64,000 nucleotides of DNA from Pectobacterium polaris (GCF_002307355.1 NZ_CP017481.1:310001-374000), one strand, 5' to 3'; numbered from the stretch's first letter, positions 9,939-20,308 are shown. The notes: generated by a model not told the origin, from the sequence alone. Translations and numbers: made by a program.

Positions 9939-10660
9939 CGTTAATAGAATTACGCGAGGTCAGTAAGACGCTCGGTAGCAAAAAGGTGCTGGATAATCTT
10001 AATTTACAGATTGAGCATGGCGAAATAAAAATCGTCATGGGCCCATCAGGCTGTGGCAAAACGACGCTGCTGCGCTGTCTGGCTCAGCTTGAAAGCCCAG
10101 ATACGGGTAATATATTTTTTCATGGTCAGAACGTTACCGATAAAAAATTTAATATTCTCGATTTCAGGAAAAAAATTGGATTCGTTTTTCAGAACTACGC
10201 GCTATATCGCCATCTGAACGTTATGGACAATATTACTCTGGCGCTGCGTAAAGTCTTTAACGTCTCCGAACGTGATGCCAGAACTAAAGCCTTATATGAA
10301 CTGGAAAGGCTGGGGATGGAGGAGCACGGTATGAAATACCCTTCACAGCTCTCTGGCGGCCAGCAACAGCGCGTTGCTCTCATCCGTGCTCTGGTTACCG
10401 ATCCTGAAATCATTGTATTTGATGAGCCAACATCCGCCCTCGATCCACTCATGACCCGTGAAGTGGGTTCGCTCATAAAGCAACTTCACCGGCGGAAAGT
10501 CACCATATTATGTGTCACCCACGATATACGTCTGGCTAAACAGCTTTGTGACAGAGTGACCTTCCTAAATTATGGCAGGATCCGGGCCGAAGGATCTTTC
10601 GCAGAGCTGTCAGCCCTCAATGGCGAACCGGACATTCATTATTTTTTTGGAGAAAAGTAA
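9935..10660 (+). CDS. ABC transporter ATP-binding protein, amino acid (GlnQ/HisP type)
   Basis: A 241-residue ATPase. Walker A GPSGCGKTT is at 36-44, the Q-loop at FVFQNYAL, signature LSGGQQQR at 139-146, Walker B IIVFDEPTSALD at 159-170 and the switch histidine in VTHD. This is the polar amino acid subfamily and energises the importer formed with the two permeases. The ATG overlaps the upstream permease stop (ATGA), implying translational coupling, so the upstream frameshift may lower its expression. Confidence 0.92.
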   Translation: MTLIELREVSKTLGSKKVLDNLNLQIEHGEIKIVMGPSGCGKTTLLRCLAQLESPDTGNIFFHGQNVTDKKFNILDFRKKIGFVFQNYALYRHLNVMDNITLALRKVFNVSERDARTKALYELERLGMEEHGMKYPSQLSGGQQQRVALIRALVTDPEIIVFDEPTSALDPLMTREVGSLIKQLHRRKVTILCVTHDIRLAKQLCDRVTFLNYGRIRAEGSFAELSALNGEPDIHYFFGEK

Positions 10661-10661
10661 T

Positions 10662-11336
10662 ATGCTTGCCGGATGGATGAGTTTTTATCACGAGCTGATA
10701 GATCAGCTTCCTCTGGTGCTTGATGGAATCAGCGAGACAGTAAAGCTGGCGACAGTGGTTTCTCTCACGGGCTTTTTCTGGGGCATTGTTATTTTTTTTC
10801 TGAGTATCAGCAACCGACCTGCCGTTAAAAAGCTAACAGAAATGTATATGGACTTCTTTATCGGCACGCCATTAATTCTTATTTTATTTGTCATGTATTA
10901 CGGCTTGCCACAAACCGGTATTAACTTATCGCCTTTCGCTGTCGCGGTAACGGGATTTACCCTGAATATCGGGGCTTATAACGCCGCCTATATGACAACC
11001 ACTTACAATTCCCTGAACAAGTACGAGGCGGAAGCGGCCGTCGTACAAGGGTTTAGTCAATGGCAAATATTTCGCTTAATGATATTGCCTCAGGTATTAA
11101 TCACCTCAGTGCCCGCACTGACTAATCAGGTCATTAATAATATCAAAGACAGCACCATTGCTTTCCTCATCCAGTACACTGAATTTTTTTCCCGCATTCA
11201 GGAAGTCGCGGCAACTAACTTTGAGTTTTTCAGTGCCTACCTGTTCGCCGCGCTGGTTTACTTAGTGCTGATTTCTTTTATTGTGCTGCTGTCCAGAATC
11301 ATTGAACGAAAGCTGCTTGTCCTCACTCAGGCCTAG
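10662..11336 (+). CDS. ABC transporter permease, amino acid (HisQ/HisM type)
   Basis: A 224-residue membrane protein with the start at 10662 (GGAGAAAAG ribosome site; longer open frames overlap the ATPase gene without a site). Typical features are FIGTPLILILFVMYYGLPQTGI, LNIGAYNAAYMTTTYNSL and the coupling loop EAAVVQGFSQWQIFRLMILPQ. It pairs with the frameshifted permease as a heterodimer in related transporters. It is the last gene of the cassette and converges on yacL. Confidence 0.9.
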   Translation: MLAGWMSFYHELIDQLPLVLDGISETVKLATVVSLTGFFWGIVIFFLSISNRPAVKKLTEMYMDFFIGTPLILILFVMYYGLPQTGINLSPFAVAVTGFTLNIGAYNAAYMTTTYNSLNKYEAEAAVVQGFSQWQIFRLMILPQVLITSVPALTNQVINNIKDSTIAFLIQYTEFFSRIQEVAATNFEFFSAYLFAALVYLVLISFIVLLSRIIERKLLVLTQA

Positions 11337-11421
11337 CCTGACAGTGAGCGATGATTGATGCAGATAACGGTCAAAGGTTCCCCGCGTACTGACTCCAGCA
11401 CGCTTTTCCTTCACCGTTCTG

Positions 11422-11781
11422 TCAATGCAGGACGAATTCGCGGTACTTTTCCACCAGCGTCAGAAAATCATCCAGACCGCATAAAGACAGGCTCTCTTCG
11501 TCGTAATAACTCATGCCCTCTTCCAGCTCATCCGTGGTGAAAGACAGCTGATTTGCCTGCACCATCACTTCTTCTTCATCCAGCGACAGCGTGTATTCAT
11601 GCCCCACGCGCCGCCACTGCCGCTCGCTGCCTGCGACGGAACGCGCGCCATCTTCGACGTCATTCAATATCGTCAGTTGGCCTTTCACTTCTTCATTGAA
11701 CCAGTGCCCGATCGCTTCATGTCCCATCGACATACGAACGATGACCTGGCCCGTCACATCCCGCAAAAATTCATAGTCCAT
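11422..11781 (-). CDS. yacL: UPF0231 family protein YacL
   Basis: A 119-residue acidic protein matching E. coli YacL over its whole length (start [13 protein letters not shown], end [10 protein letters not shown]). Its function is not established. As in E. coli it lies downstream of acnB on the same strand, but an intrinsic terminator separates the two genes here. In E. coli speD follows yacL; here the ABC cassette adjoins instead, marking a junction between core and accessory DNA. Confidence 0.92.
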   Translation of the reverse strand: MDYEFLRDVTGQVIVRMSMGHEAIGHWFNEEVKGQLTILNDVEDGARSVAGSERQWRRVGHEYTLSLDEEEVMVQANQLSFTTDELEEGMSYYDEESLSLCGLDDFLTLVEKYREFVLH

Positions 11782-11932
11782 GATGCCATCCTCACTGTTA
11801 TGTTTCTTTTGTTCAGTTTAGTCGCCTCTGCCCCCTATCGTCGTGATACACCTTCACCTTTCATGCTGCAAAGGCACGATGCCAACCGCCAATGCACAGG
11901 CAACGTGAGGTATGACGCGTATAAAACGGGCA

Positions 11933-11959
11933 GAAAAAAAGGAGGCACAAGGCCTCCTT
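11933..11959 (-). terminator. Rho-independent terminator of acnB
   Basis: Arms 11939-11946 and 11952-11959 (AAGGAGGC/GCCTCCTT) are followed on the minus strand by a run of seven T (A-run 11934-11940 on the plus strand). It sits 28 bases after the acnB stop. Confidence 0.85.
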
Positions 11960-11986
11960 CGATGTAGAGATGCGAACTATAGCGAG

Positions 11987-14584
11987 TTAGACCGCCGTCT
12001 GGAAGATCACGCTATCCGCTTTCTCGGTATATTGACCTAACTGGTCAAAATTCAGATAGCGATAGGTGTCCTGCGCGGTTTTATCCACCTGCGACATGTA
12101 GGTCTGGTACTCTTCTGACGTCGGCAAGCGACCCAGCAATGAGGCAACCGCAGCCAGTTCGGCAGAGGCCAGATACACATTAGCGCCGGTTCCCAAACGG
12201 TTCGGGAAGTTACGCGTCGAGGTAGAAACGACCGTCGCACCATCCGCTACGCGCGCCTGATTACCCATACACAGCGAGCAGCCTGGGATCTCGATACGCG
12301 CTCCGCTCTTACCAAACACGCTGTAGTAGCCTTCTTCGGTCAGCTGTGCCGCATCCATCTTGGTCGGCGGCGCAACCCACAGGCGGGTCGGCAGCTGGCC
12401 TTTGTGGCTATCCAGCAGTTTACCTGCCGCACGGAAGTGACCGATGTTGGTCATACAGGAACCGATGAAGACTTCATCAATCTTCTCGCCCTGCACGTCA
12501 GACAACCAGCGCGCATCGTCTGGATCGTTCGGCGCACACAGGATCGGCTCTTTGATGTCGGCCAGATCGATGTCGATCACCGCCGCGTACTCGGCATCGG
12601 CATCCGCTTCCAGCAGTTGTGGATCGGCCAGCCATTTTTCCATGCCCTGAATACGACGCTCCAGCGTACGACGATCGCCGTAGCCTTCGGAGATCATCCA
12701 CTTCAACAGCACGATGTTGGAGCTCAGATACTCGATGATTGGCGCTTTATCCAGCTTGATCGTACAGCCAGCCGCAGAACGTTCCGCCGAGGCGTCGGTC
12801 AGTTCAAACGCCTGCTCGACTTTCAGATCTGGCAGACCTTCGATTTCCAGAATACGACCAGAGAAGATGTTCTTCTTGCCTTTCTTCTCAACGGTCAACA
12901 GGCCTTGCTTGATGGCGTACAGCGGAATGGCGTGAACCAGATCGCGCAGGGTAATGCCCGGCTGCATTTTGCCTTTGAAGCGCACCAGAACGGATTCCGG
13001 CATATCCAGCGGCATCACGCCCGTCGCGGCAGCAAATGCCACCAGACCGGAGCCCGCAGGGAAAGAGATACCGATTGGGAAACGGGTGTGAGAGTCACCA
13101 CCTGTACCGACGGTATCCGGCAGCAGCATACGGTTCAGCCAGGAGTGGATAACACCATCGCCCGGACGCAGCGATACGCCGCCACGGTTCATGATGAAAT
13201 CAGGCAGTGTGTGGTGCGTGGTCACGTCAACCGGCTTCGGATAGGCCGCGGTGTGACAGAACGACTGCATCACCAAATCAGCAGAGAAGCCCAGACAGGC
13301 CAGATCTTTCAGCTCGTCACGGGTCATCGGCCCGGTGGTGTCCTGTGAACCTACAGACGTCATCTTCGGTTCGCAGTATTCGTCAGGGCGAATACCCGCG
13401 ACGCCACAGGCACGTCCTACCATTTTCTGCGCCAGCGAGAAGCCTTTTTTGCTGGCTTCAACCGCTTTGGAAATACGGAAGATATCGCTGTGCGGCAAGC
13501 CCAGTGATTCGCGCGCTTTGGACGTCAGTCCACGGCCGATAATCAGCGGAATACGGCCACCAGCGCGAACTTCATCCAGCAAGACGTCGGTCTTCAGTGC
13601 AAACGTCGCCAGCACTTCATTGGTGTCATGACGACGGACTTCACCTTCATACGGGTAGATATCAATCACATCGCCCATATTCAGATCGTTCACATCGACT
13701 TCGATCGGCAGCGCACCAGCATCTTCCATCGTGTTGAAGAAGATCGGGGCGATCTTGCCGCCCAGCACCACACCACCGCCGCGTTTGTTCGGGACGTGAG
13801 GGATATCATCCCCCATGAACCACAGCACGGAGTTGGTTGCCGATTTACGCGATGAACCGGTACCGACAACGTCACCGACGTAAGCCAGCGGGAAGCCTTT
13901 CTTGTTCAGTTCTTCGATCTGTTTGATCGGGCCCACGGCGCCAGGTTGATCGGGATCGATGCCTTCACGGGCGTTTTTCAGCATCGCCAGCGCGTGCAGC
14001 GGGATGTCAGGGCGTGACCAGGCATCAGGTGCCGGAGACAGGTCATCCGTGTTGGTTTCACCAGTGACTTTAAAGACGGTAACGGTAATTTTTTCCGCCA
14101 GTTTCGGGCGGGACAGGAACCACTCGGCATCAGCCCAGGATTGAATTACTTTCTTGGCGTGCGCATTGCCTGCTTTCGCCTTTTCTTCTACATCGTAGAA
14201 GTTATCAAACATCAGCAGCGTGTGGGACAGCGCTTCGGCGGCAATCGGTGCCAGCTTGTCGTTGTCTAACGCATCAATCAGCGGATGAATGTTGTAGCCC
14301 CCTTGCATGGTACCCAGCAGCTCAATCGCTTTTTCCTGAGTGACCAGTGGGGAAGTGGCTTCGCCTTTGGCGACGGCAGCCAGAAAACCGGCCTTCACGT
14401 AGGCGGCTTCATCAACGCCGGGGGGGACACGGTTAATCAGCAGGTCAAGCAATACTTCTTCTTCGCCCGCCGGGGGATTCTTGAGTGACTCAACCAGCGC
14501 GGCCATCTGCGTGGCATCTAACGGTTTAGGAACAATCCCCTGCGCAGCCCGGTCGGCTACGTGCTTACGATATTCTTCTAGCAC
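11987..14584 (-). CDS. acnB: Aconitate hydratase B / 2-methylisocitrate dehydratase
   Basis: An 865-residue protein, the same length as E. coli AcnB when started at the GTG at 14584 (MLEEYRKHV), which has GAGGAG 6 bases upstream. The open frame continues upstream but is not AcnB-like there. It interconverts citrate and isocitrate in the TCA cycle with a [4Fe-4S] cluster. The cluster cysteines lie in [12 protein letters not shown] and [11 protein letters not shown]. The N-terminal HEAT-like domain ([18 protein letters not shown]) of the AcnB class is present. It is in the E. coli order with yacL but far from lpdA because of the accessory insertion. Confidence 0.97.
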   Translation of the reverse strand: MLEEYRKHVADRAAQGIVPKPLDATQMAALVESLKNPPAGEEEVLLDLLINRVPPGVDEAAYVKAGFLAAVAKGEATSPLVTQEKAIELLGTMQGGYNIHPLIDALDNDKLAPIAAEALSHTLLMFDNFYDVEEKAKAGNAHAKKVIQSWADAEWFLSRPKLAEKITVTVFKVTGETNTDDLSPAPDAWSRPDIPLHALAMLKNAREGIDPDQPGAVGPIKQIEELNKKGFPLAYVGDVVGTGSSRKSATNSVLWFMGDDIPHVPNKRGGGVVLGGKIAPIFFNTMEDAGALPIEVDVNDLNMGDVIDIYPYEGEVRRHDTNEVLATFALKTDVLLDEVRAGGRIPLIIGRGLTSKARESLGLPHSDIFRISKAVEASKKGFSLAQKMVGRACGVAGIRPDEYCEPKMTSVGSQDTTGPMTRDELKDLACLGFSADLVMQSFCHTAAYPKPVDVTTHHTLPDFIMNRGGVSLRPGDGVIHSWLNRMLLPDTVGTGGDSHTRFPIGISFPAGSGLVAFAAATGVMPLDMPESVLVRFKGKMQPGITLRDLVHAIPLYAIKQGLLTVEKKGKKNIFSGRILEIEGLPDLKVEQAFELTDASAERSAAGCTIKLDKAPIIEYLSSNIVLLKWMISEGYGDRRTLERRIQGMEKWLADPQLLEADADAEYAAVIDIDLADIKEPILCAPNDPDDARWLSDVQGEKIDEVFIGSCMTNIGHFRAAGKLLDSHKGQLPTRLWVAPPTKMDAAQLTEEGYYSVFGKSGARIEIPGCSLCMGNQARVADGATVVSTSTRNFPNRLGTGANVYLASAELAAVASLLGRLPTSEEYQTYMSQVDKTAQDTYRYLNFDQLGQYTEKADSVIFQTAV

Positions 14585-15029
14585 GACGTTCTCCTCGCTC
14601 TCATTGTCTTCATTATGCCCGGCGCTCTTGTTCCCGCTTGTGGTGTCCATGCCTGGGTGCCAGCGTGTGGATGTAAGGTAGTAGAGTGTCCGGTCCAGCC
14701 TCGTCAGCATATCAGGATTTGAATTGATTGTTAATTCGTTCACATAATAGCAACATTAATTTTTATTCAACTATGCTATGTGCCCAATTTCACTATCACT
14801 GAAAAATGCCGACATCAGCAGAATAGCATGTCCCTGACGGCGCACACTAACTATGCTGAGTTAACCACATAATAGGTAAGTTTTTAACAACATAGCGCGA
14901 TTAATCATCGTTTGGTGGCGTAGTGATAATCAGAATGTTCGCAATAGAGTCGGGAAAAGTGTTAACAGATGATAGGTGCCTTCACGGCAACGATGCCGGA
15001 TGACCTCTTTGATCACAGGAAAAAATGCC
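14585..15029. other. acnB/DUF3060 divergent intergenic region
   Basis: About 445 bases between divergent genes, AT-rich (14745-14960), presumably holding the acnB promoter on the minus strand and the promoter of the secreted DUF3060 protein on the plus strand. I see no clear operator, RNA gene or repeat. Open frames crossing it are extensions of the two genes without ribosome sites. Confidence 0.5.
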
Positions 15030-15536
15030 ATGAAGATAAAACGGTATCTGCCAATGGTTTTCGCTACTGCTTTCGCGTTCACTGCATCCGTCTATGCCGC
15101 CCCTATCGAGCTGGAGGGGATCGGTTTAACGCGCGATATTCCCTGTAATGGCAATGATGTCACTATTTCAGGCAACGGCAATCACATCGTACTGACCGGA
15201 AAATGTGCCGATATTTCCGTCTCGGGCTCTGAGCACAACATCACGTTCGATACCGCAACATCGCTTACCGTAACCGGTTCAGAGATTGCCGCCACAGGTC
15301 AATCGACAGGTGACTTGACTGTCGCCGCGTATAAAAACACCATCCGCACGCACATCCTTGCCGAGGATAAACCAGCGAAGGTGAATGTGACGGGTACGGA
15401 ACATCATCTCGATCTGGATTTTAAGGGCCCCGCCGTTGTTTCCTTTAATGGCATCAGCAACCGCCTCTCATGGGGAGGAACAGAGCCGAAACTCTCTTCC
15501 AGCGGTGCTAATAACGTCATCAAACAAAAACCATAA
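15030..15536 (+). CDS. Secreted DUF3060 domain protein
   Basis: A 168-residue protein starting at 15030 (AGGAAA ribosome site). It has a clear signal peptide (MKIKRYLPMVFATAFAFTASVYA|APIE) followed by short repeated strands such as NDVTISGNGNHIVLTG, ADISVSGSEHNITFD and NTIRTHI, which look like turns of a right-handed beta-helix (DUF3060). Two Cys (in DIPCNGND and GKCADIS) could form a disulfide. It should be periplasmic or surface-exposed. Function is unknown. It is followed by a strong terminator and is monocistronic. Confidence 0.8.
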   Translation: MKIKRYLPMVFATAFAFTASVYAAPIELEGIGLTRDIPCNGNDVTISGNGNHIVLTGKCADISVSGSEHNITFDTATSLTVTGSEIAATGQSTGDLTVAAYKNTIRTHILAEDKPAKVNVTGTEHHLDLDFKGPAVVSFNGISNRLSWGGTEPKLSSSGANNVIKQKP

Positions 15537-15596
15537 TTTGCTGCGTTTATTCCTCTGAGAGATGCCCGATAAATGGATTCCGGCAACGAAGAACAC

Positions 15597-15635
15597 ACGA
15601 CCCAATCGACAGCTCGCCGATTGGGTCGTCATTTT
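15597..15635 (+). terminator. Rho-independent terminator of the DUF3060 gene
   Basis: A 12-bp perfect stem (15597-15608 with 15618-15629, nine-base loop) followed by TCATTTTTAG. It lies between the DUF3060 gene and the convergent RtcB-like gene. Confidence 0.8.
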
Positions 15636-15679
15636 TAGTACAAAGACTATCGAATCAATTCCCGCTAGAGCGGGTCACA

Positions 15680-17080
15680 TCAGGCCTTAAACGTCAGCCA
15701 CGGGCGCAGCCGTGCCACGGGTTGAATCAGCCCTGACTGCGCCTGAATATCAATCACAGGCGCAACGGGTTTATAGGCCGCGGGCGCTTCTTCACGCAGG
15801 CGTTCGTCTTTCAGTGTGATGCATTGCCAGGGCAACGTATCTGCCTGCTTCGCCGTATCGACCTTGTTACGCATACTTTGCCGACGTTCGGCACGCCCTG
15901 CGCCGTGTGAACACGACCACAGCCAATCGGGATTGCCCTTCCCTGTAACGAGATAAGAGTAATCACCCATTGAACCGGGAATCAGCGCAAACTCCCCGGC
16001 TTTGGCGGGTGTCGCGCCTTTGCGATGCAGGTTCATCCCGTGTTCCGGCAGAATAATGTTATGCGACAGATCGACCACCAGCTTGCTCGTATCCCGCGTA
16101 AACACCTGCTTCCAGGAAGCGCGAATCAGTTCAGTCAGCACGATCCGGTTGATCCACGCATAGCGTGCGGCGACGCCCATGACTTCCATATACTCCGTCG
16201 CCTGCTCATCAACCAGACCAAACAGGCCGGACTCCGGATATTTTTCGCCCGCGGGCCAGCAGGCTCGCGCTTTATCGATCCCACGCTGGCCGACATAAAA
16301 ACCCACGTCTCGTGAACCAGTGTGAATCATCACCACAACTTCGCCTTCCTGCACCCCAGCCTGATACGCCGCGTGCCTGTCCAACACGGCATCGACAATT
16401 TGCAGCTCAACGAAATGGTTACCCGACCCTACCGTGCCCAGACTGGAGGGTCGAAGTATCTCGCGAGGCGCAAAAAACGGCTCAGGCGCATGTCGACTAT
16501 TGGCATGAACCGCATCGGTTCCGGCGATGGAGCCGAGTTCCGCCGACAGCCGTCGGAAGTCCACCTCCTGCCAAAGCCCCTGCTGAGGCAGTGCCGCCAG
16601 CCACGCTGGCAACCCTTCATCAAAGAGCGCGGAAAACGAATCTGGCGTAACGGGAACATCACGCCGATCCAGCAGTAACGTGTTTTTGAGCGCCTGAATC
16701 AGCGCGGGTTTGTGCTCATCAGCATCCGTATGATGCACGCCCGTTGTCAGCAAGCGCATGCCACAATTGATATCCGTCCCAATCGCCGCAGGGATAACGA
16801 AGTTCTCCGTTGTGGCAACAATGCTGCCGACAGGCGCAAGCGTACCGGGATGGAAATCCGGCGTCGCGCGAGCAGCACAGACGCGTGCATCGCTGCCCGG
16901 TAGGTGAACCGAGGCGAAATCCAGCAGTTGCTGAACCGCCTTTTCTTCCAGCGGCAACGTGTCCGGCAACAGAATCTGCGCTTCTGCGTTCTGCCTGCGG
17001 AGATGATAAATAGAATGTTGGTAATCGGTGTCTATCCCCAAACGGGATAAACGTTTTTGTAAGCGAGTAAATGTAGACAT
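15680..17080 (-). CDS. RtcB-like RNA-splicing/repair ligase
   Basis: A 466-residue RtcB-family protein. Conserved pieces are GTDINCGMR (D103, C106, Mn site), GSGNHFVE (218-225), HTGSRD (253-258), DLSHN (337-341), HRKGATPA (352-359), PGSMG (368-372) and SHGAGR (391-396), whose His (H392) is the GMP-attachment residue. The family joins RNA 2',3'-cyclic phosphate or 3'-phosphate ends to 5'-OH using GTP. It is longer than E. coli RtcB (408) and diverged at the N terminus. No rtcA, rtcR or prfH is nearby, so this is a stand-alone copy. The start has a modest AGGT site 7 bases upstream. Confidence 0.9.
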   Translation of the reverse strand: MSTFTRLQKRLSRLGIDTDYQHSIYHLRRQNAEAQILLPDTLPLEEKAVQQLLDFASVHLPGSDARVCAARATPDFHPGTLAPVGSIVATTENFVIPAAIGTDINCGMRLLTTGVHHTDADEHKPALIQALKNTLLLDRRDVPVTPDSFSALFDEGLPAWLAALPQQGLWQEVDFRRLSAELGSIAGTDAVHANSRHAPEPFFAPREILRPSSLGTVGSGNHFVELQIVDAVLDRHAAYQAGVQEGEVVVMIHTGSRDVGFYVGQRGIDKARACWPAGEKYPESGLFGLVDEQATEYMEVMGVAARYAWINRIVLTELIRASWKQVFTRDTSKLVVDLSHNIILPEHGMNLHRKGATPAKAGEFALIPGSMGDYSYLVTGKGNPDWLWSCSHGAGRAERRQSMRNKVDTAKQADTLPWQCITLKDERLREEAPAAYKPVAPVIDIQAQSGLIQPVARLRPWLTFKA

Positions 17081-17340
17081 GGTGCTACCTAGAAAAACAA
17101 AAAATCGCTCCTCCCGTTTCGGAGAGAAGGTTGTTTTTCCTGCAGCAGCAGATTCAGGAAAGGATGTCGGGCTATTCTAGGGAGGAACGCCTCTATTGTA
17201 AACCGCAGGTCGCATCGAGCTGGGTCCGTTATTAACGGTTTTATCGATGTCAGTCATTATCCTCGCTCATGGCCGAGGGTATGATAAGCTCAATACATTA
17301 GGCATCACTAAATTAGTCAGTTGCGCAGGATGGTAGGAAC

Positions 17341-17652
17341 ATGGCGTTGAGCAATTCGGATCGAGAATTCATGCAGGACGGTGCGGCAAAAGCCGCAGCG
17401 ATGCTGCGCGCGATTGGCAACGAGAACAGACTACTGGTGCTTTGCCTGCTTATCGAGCACGGTGAAATGTCGGTTGGCACGCTGCTTGAACACATCCCGC
17501 TCAGCCAGTCCGCCCTCTCGCAGCATCTGGCGAAAATGCGTGAAGAAGGGTTGATTAGCTACCGGCGCGAATCGCAAACGCTATACTACCGCATCGAAAA
17601 TCAGGACGTGGAAAAAATCGTCGCCACCTTAAAAGGCATTTTCTGTCCCTGA
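17341..17652 (+). CDS. ArsR/SmtB regulator, YgaV/BigR-like
   Basis: A 103-residue winged-helix repressor with the ArsR helix-turn-helix LSQSALSQHLAKMREEGLI. The metal motif ELCVCDL is absent. Instead two cysteines, C35 (LLVLCLLIEHG) and C102 (GIFCP), sit where YgaV/BigR/SqrR persulfide sensors have theirs. So it may sense sulfide/persulfide or redox state; this is inference from the family. It is divergent from the RtcB-like gene across a 260-base gap and ends at a terminator shared with the receptor gene, so its target may be the RtcB-like gene or itself. Confidence 0.85.
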   Translation: MALSNSDREFMQDGAAKAAAMLRAIGNENRLLVLCLLIEHGEMSVGTLLEHIPLSQSALSQHLAKMREEGLISYRRESQTLYYRIENQDVEKIVATLKGIFCP

Positions 17653-17669
17653 TCGCGGCAACGGCACGC

Positions 17670-17706
17670 CATAAAAAACGCCACGGCACAATAGCACCGT
17701 GGCGTT
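17670..17706 (-). terminator. Terminator of the TonB-dependent receptor gene (bidirectional)
   Basis: A 10-bp perfect stem (17677-17686 with 17697-17706, AACGCCACGG/CCGTGGCGTT) followed on the minus strand by TTTTAT. It lies between the convergent ArsR and receptor genes and may also stop the arsR transcript. Confidence 0.8.
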
Positions 17707-17733
17707 CGCGATTCAGTATGACGGATATAAAGC

Positions 17734-20028
17734 TTAGAACGACGTATTCACGCTAACAAAGAAAGTCCGTCCCGGTTCGTTATAGGTTGCCGCACCAGCA
17801 CCCGCGATGGTAACCACGTTATTGTTCACCACATCCTGCGCATTACCCGCACGGAACAGGCGTTTATCAAACAGGTTATCAACCCCACCGGTCACGCTCA
17901 GGTTCTTGTTAAACTTATAGGTACTGCTTAACCCGAACAGCGCATAAGGGCTTAACTCATTGGTTGCGCTACCCGTTACGCGCTCACCTTTGTAGTTATA
18001 TTTCTTCGGCTTCTGGCGACCATACCAGGTCACATCGGCCAGGAAGGAAAGGCTCTCCGTCGCCTGCCAGTCTACCGATGAATTCAGGGTAAACTCCGGC
18101 GTAATCGAGAGGTAATCTCCCGTGGTTTTATTTTTCGATTCCAGCATCCAGGTCAGGTTGTTACGCCAGTTGATGGTCTCCGTGACGGGAACGGTCAGGT
18201 TACCTTCCAGCCCCTGAATAACGGCTTTCGGTACATTGCCCCACTGGAAGATATTGGCGTTGGCATATTGGGCATTGGTGCCGCCCACCGCTTTGCCGAT
18301 GACATTGTTGCCTGCTTCAATCTTGTTACGGTAATCGTTATGGAAGTAAGTGATACCCGCGATCAACCCATCACGGTGAAACTCCAGACCAATCTCTTTA
18401 TTCAGGCTGGTTTCCGCCTTCAGGTCTTCATTACCGATCAGGTAGCAGGACGTGCCGCCAGCACAACCCTGTCCACGGCTATAAAGGAGATAATTCTCGT
18501 TAGTCTGATACAAGTTCGGCGCTTTGTAAGCACGAGCGATACCTAACTTCAGCGTGTAGTCGTCACCCAGTTCCTGCGACAGGTTGAGCGACGGGCTCCA
18601 GTTGGTGCCGGCCGTGCTGTGATGATCGACACGCAGTGCCGGCGTCAGCATGGTGCTGTCCGTCAGTTGGACGTTATCTTCCACGAAGGCAGAAGCCAGA
18701 CGAGCAGCGGATTTCTCACTGCGGCCACTGCTGCTCAGCGAACCCACACTGCCCGCTTCGGTTGTCGTCTGCAAGTTCGAAACCGGATCTTTCATCTTCT
18801 GCTCGTTCCACTCAACCCCGAACGTGAGCACCTGATCGACCCAGACATTTAGTGGAATATTCACTTCGTTATGCGCAGTGAAATTATCCAGCTTGATCGT
18901 GCCATATTGGTTCGGACTCGTCGTATCAAAAATCCCTTCTAAACCGCCAGACAGTCCCTCAAGGATACGGGTATTGTGCGTGCGCTCGTATTGCAGATAC
19001 GACGTAGAGCTAACGCCGCTGTCCCAGTAGCCGCGATGCGTGACCGCAAAGTTCTGGCGGTACATGCGGTTGGTTTCCTTGCCATAATTACTCACGACAA
19101 GCGGGTTGGTGTTGGTATTTTGCGAATCGCCCGCATAGATATTGCCCTGACGGCTGGAACCCGCTTCGAACTCCAACGCCTGCTGCTTGGTCATATCCCA
19201 GCGCAACAGGCCGTTGATATCTTTATTACGCACGCCTTCACGCCCGGAAGGCAGTGAAGCTGACTGATTGCCCGCGCGTGCGGACTGATGCCCTTCGTTA
19301 ATATCGCGTGCATCAGCCTGGGTTTTATTCAGGTTACCGTACAGACGGAAGCTCAGACTGTCAGTCAGTCCGCCCATCAGGCTGAAATCGGTACGTTTGG
19401 TGGCGCCTTCTGCACTATGCTCCGGCGCATTCAGGAAAGTGTTCCAGGTGCCATGCCATTCCTGACTTGGCTGCTTGGTGATGATGTTAACCACGCCGCC
19501 CGCTGCGCCGTTACCATAGCGCGCCGCCGCAGGGCCGCGCAGCACTTCAATGCGCTCGACCATATCGGCAGGCACCCAGTTGGTGTCACCACGGGTATCG
19601 CGCTCGCCGCGCCAGCCGTAACGTACTGCCGTACGGCTCGACACGGGCTTGCCATCCACCAAAATCAACGTGTTTTCCGGTCCCATGCCACGGATATCGA
19701 TCTGGCGGTTGTTACCGCGCTGGCCGCTGGTTGAGTTACCGGACAAATTGACGCCCGGCATGGTGCGAATCAGATCGGACAGATCGTTAGCAGGCGGACG
19801 CTTACTGATATCTTCGGCCGTAATCACCGACACGCCCGGAGCCTGACGGGTTTGCTCAGCGGCCGTCACCACCATCGTGTCGCCCGATGTTTTACTTTCG
19901 GCCTGATTCTGCACCTGAGGGGCAGGTTCTGTTGCAGGCGAGGTCTGCGCAGCGCTCAGAAACGACGTCATCCCGCAGCTAACGCCAATGAGCGTCGCCA
20001 GATAACGACGCGATTGTGGTAGTTTCAT
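17734..20028 (-). CDS. TonB-dependent catecholate siderophore receptor, FepA/PfeA type
   Basis: A 764-residue outer-membrane receptor (start ATG at 20028; AGGA 8 bases upstream). A signal peptide is followed by a TonB box-like segment (GDTMVVTA), the plug domain (RPPANDLSDLIRTMPGVNL, RQIDIRGMGPENTLILVDGK, WRGERDTRGDTNWVP, RGPAAARYGNGAAGGVVNI) and a beta-barrel ending in a C-terminal Phe (FFVSVNTSF). The plug is nearly FepA-like, so ferric enterobactin or a related catecholate is the likely ligand. It is not next to fes/ent genes but is divergent from an AraC-type regulator, as in PfeR- or PchR-like systems. Confidence 0.92.
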   Translation of the reverse strand: MKLPQSRRYLATLIGVSCGMTSFLSAAQTSPATEPAPQVQNQAESKTSGDTMVVTAAEQTRQAPGVSVITAEDISKRPPANDLSDLIRTMPGVNLSGNSTSGQRGNNRQIDIRGMGPENTLILVDGKPVSSRTAVRYGWRGERDTRGDTNWVPADMVERIEVLRGPAAARYGNGAAGGVVNIITKQPSQEWHGTWNTFLNAPEHSAEGATKRTDFSLMGGLTDSLSFRLYGNLNKTQADARDINEGHQSARAGNQSASLPSGREGVRNKDINGLLRWDMTKQQALEFEAGSSRQGNIYAGDSQNTNTNPLVVSNYGKETNRMYRQNFAVTHRGYWDSGVSSTSYLQYERTHNTRILEGLSGGLEGIFDTTSPNQYGTIKLDNFTAHNEVNIPLNVWVDQVLTFGVEWNEQKMKDPVSNLQTTTEAGSVGSLSSSGRSEKSAARLASAFVEDNVQLTDSTMLTPALRVDHHSTAGTNWSPSLNLSQELGDDYTLKLGIARAYKAPNLYQTNENYLLYSRGQGCAGGTSCYLIGNEDLKAETSLNKEIGLEFHRDGLIAGITYFHNDYRNKIEAGNNVIGKAVGGTNAQYANANIFQWGNVPKAVIQGLEGNLTVPVTETINWRNNLTWMLESKNKTTGDYLSITPEFTLNSSVDWQATESLSFLADVTWYGRQKPKKYNYKGERVTGSATNELSPYALFGLSSTYKFNKNLSVTGGVDNLFDKRLFRAGNAQDVVNNNVVTIAGAGAATYNEPGRTFFVSVNTSF

Positions 20029-20308
20029 CAAAATTATCCTGCCCTGTAAGAAATGAATAAGTAGCCTGAAAAAGGATCAACATCGCAGCCGGTACAGCGA
20101 CACCTAACGACAATCAGCAAAACGCTGAATAACGGCGGAGATAAAACGCGCAAACGTGGCGGTTATCGGGGAGAAGCGTCATGCCAATGGCATCACGTCG
20201 TGTTGTTATGAAATGCTGTGTGTAATCAATCAGCCCTTTTCTCCGCATTGCCGGAAATGGAAAATGCATTTATCGTGCAATGTGATGTTCTCAACGAAAA
20301 ATGCTATT

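Noticed and set aside
12404..13348. 314-codon open frame antisense to acnB
   Set aside because: Shadow of the strongly biased acnB codons; no recognisable domain and no start signal.
17713..17732. Partial ERIC end (CAGTATGACGGATATAAAG) after the ArsR gene
   Set aside because: Only about 15 bases resemble the ERIC terminus and no core follows; likely chance or a very decayed remnant.
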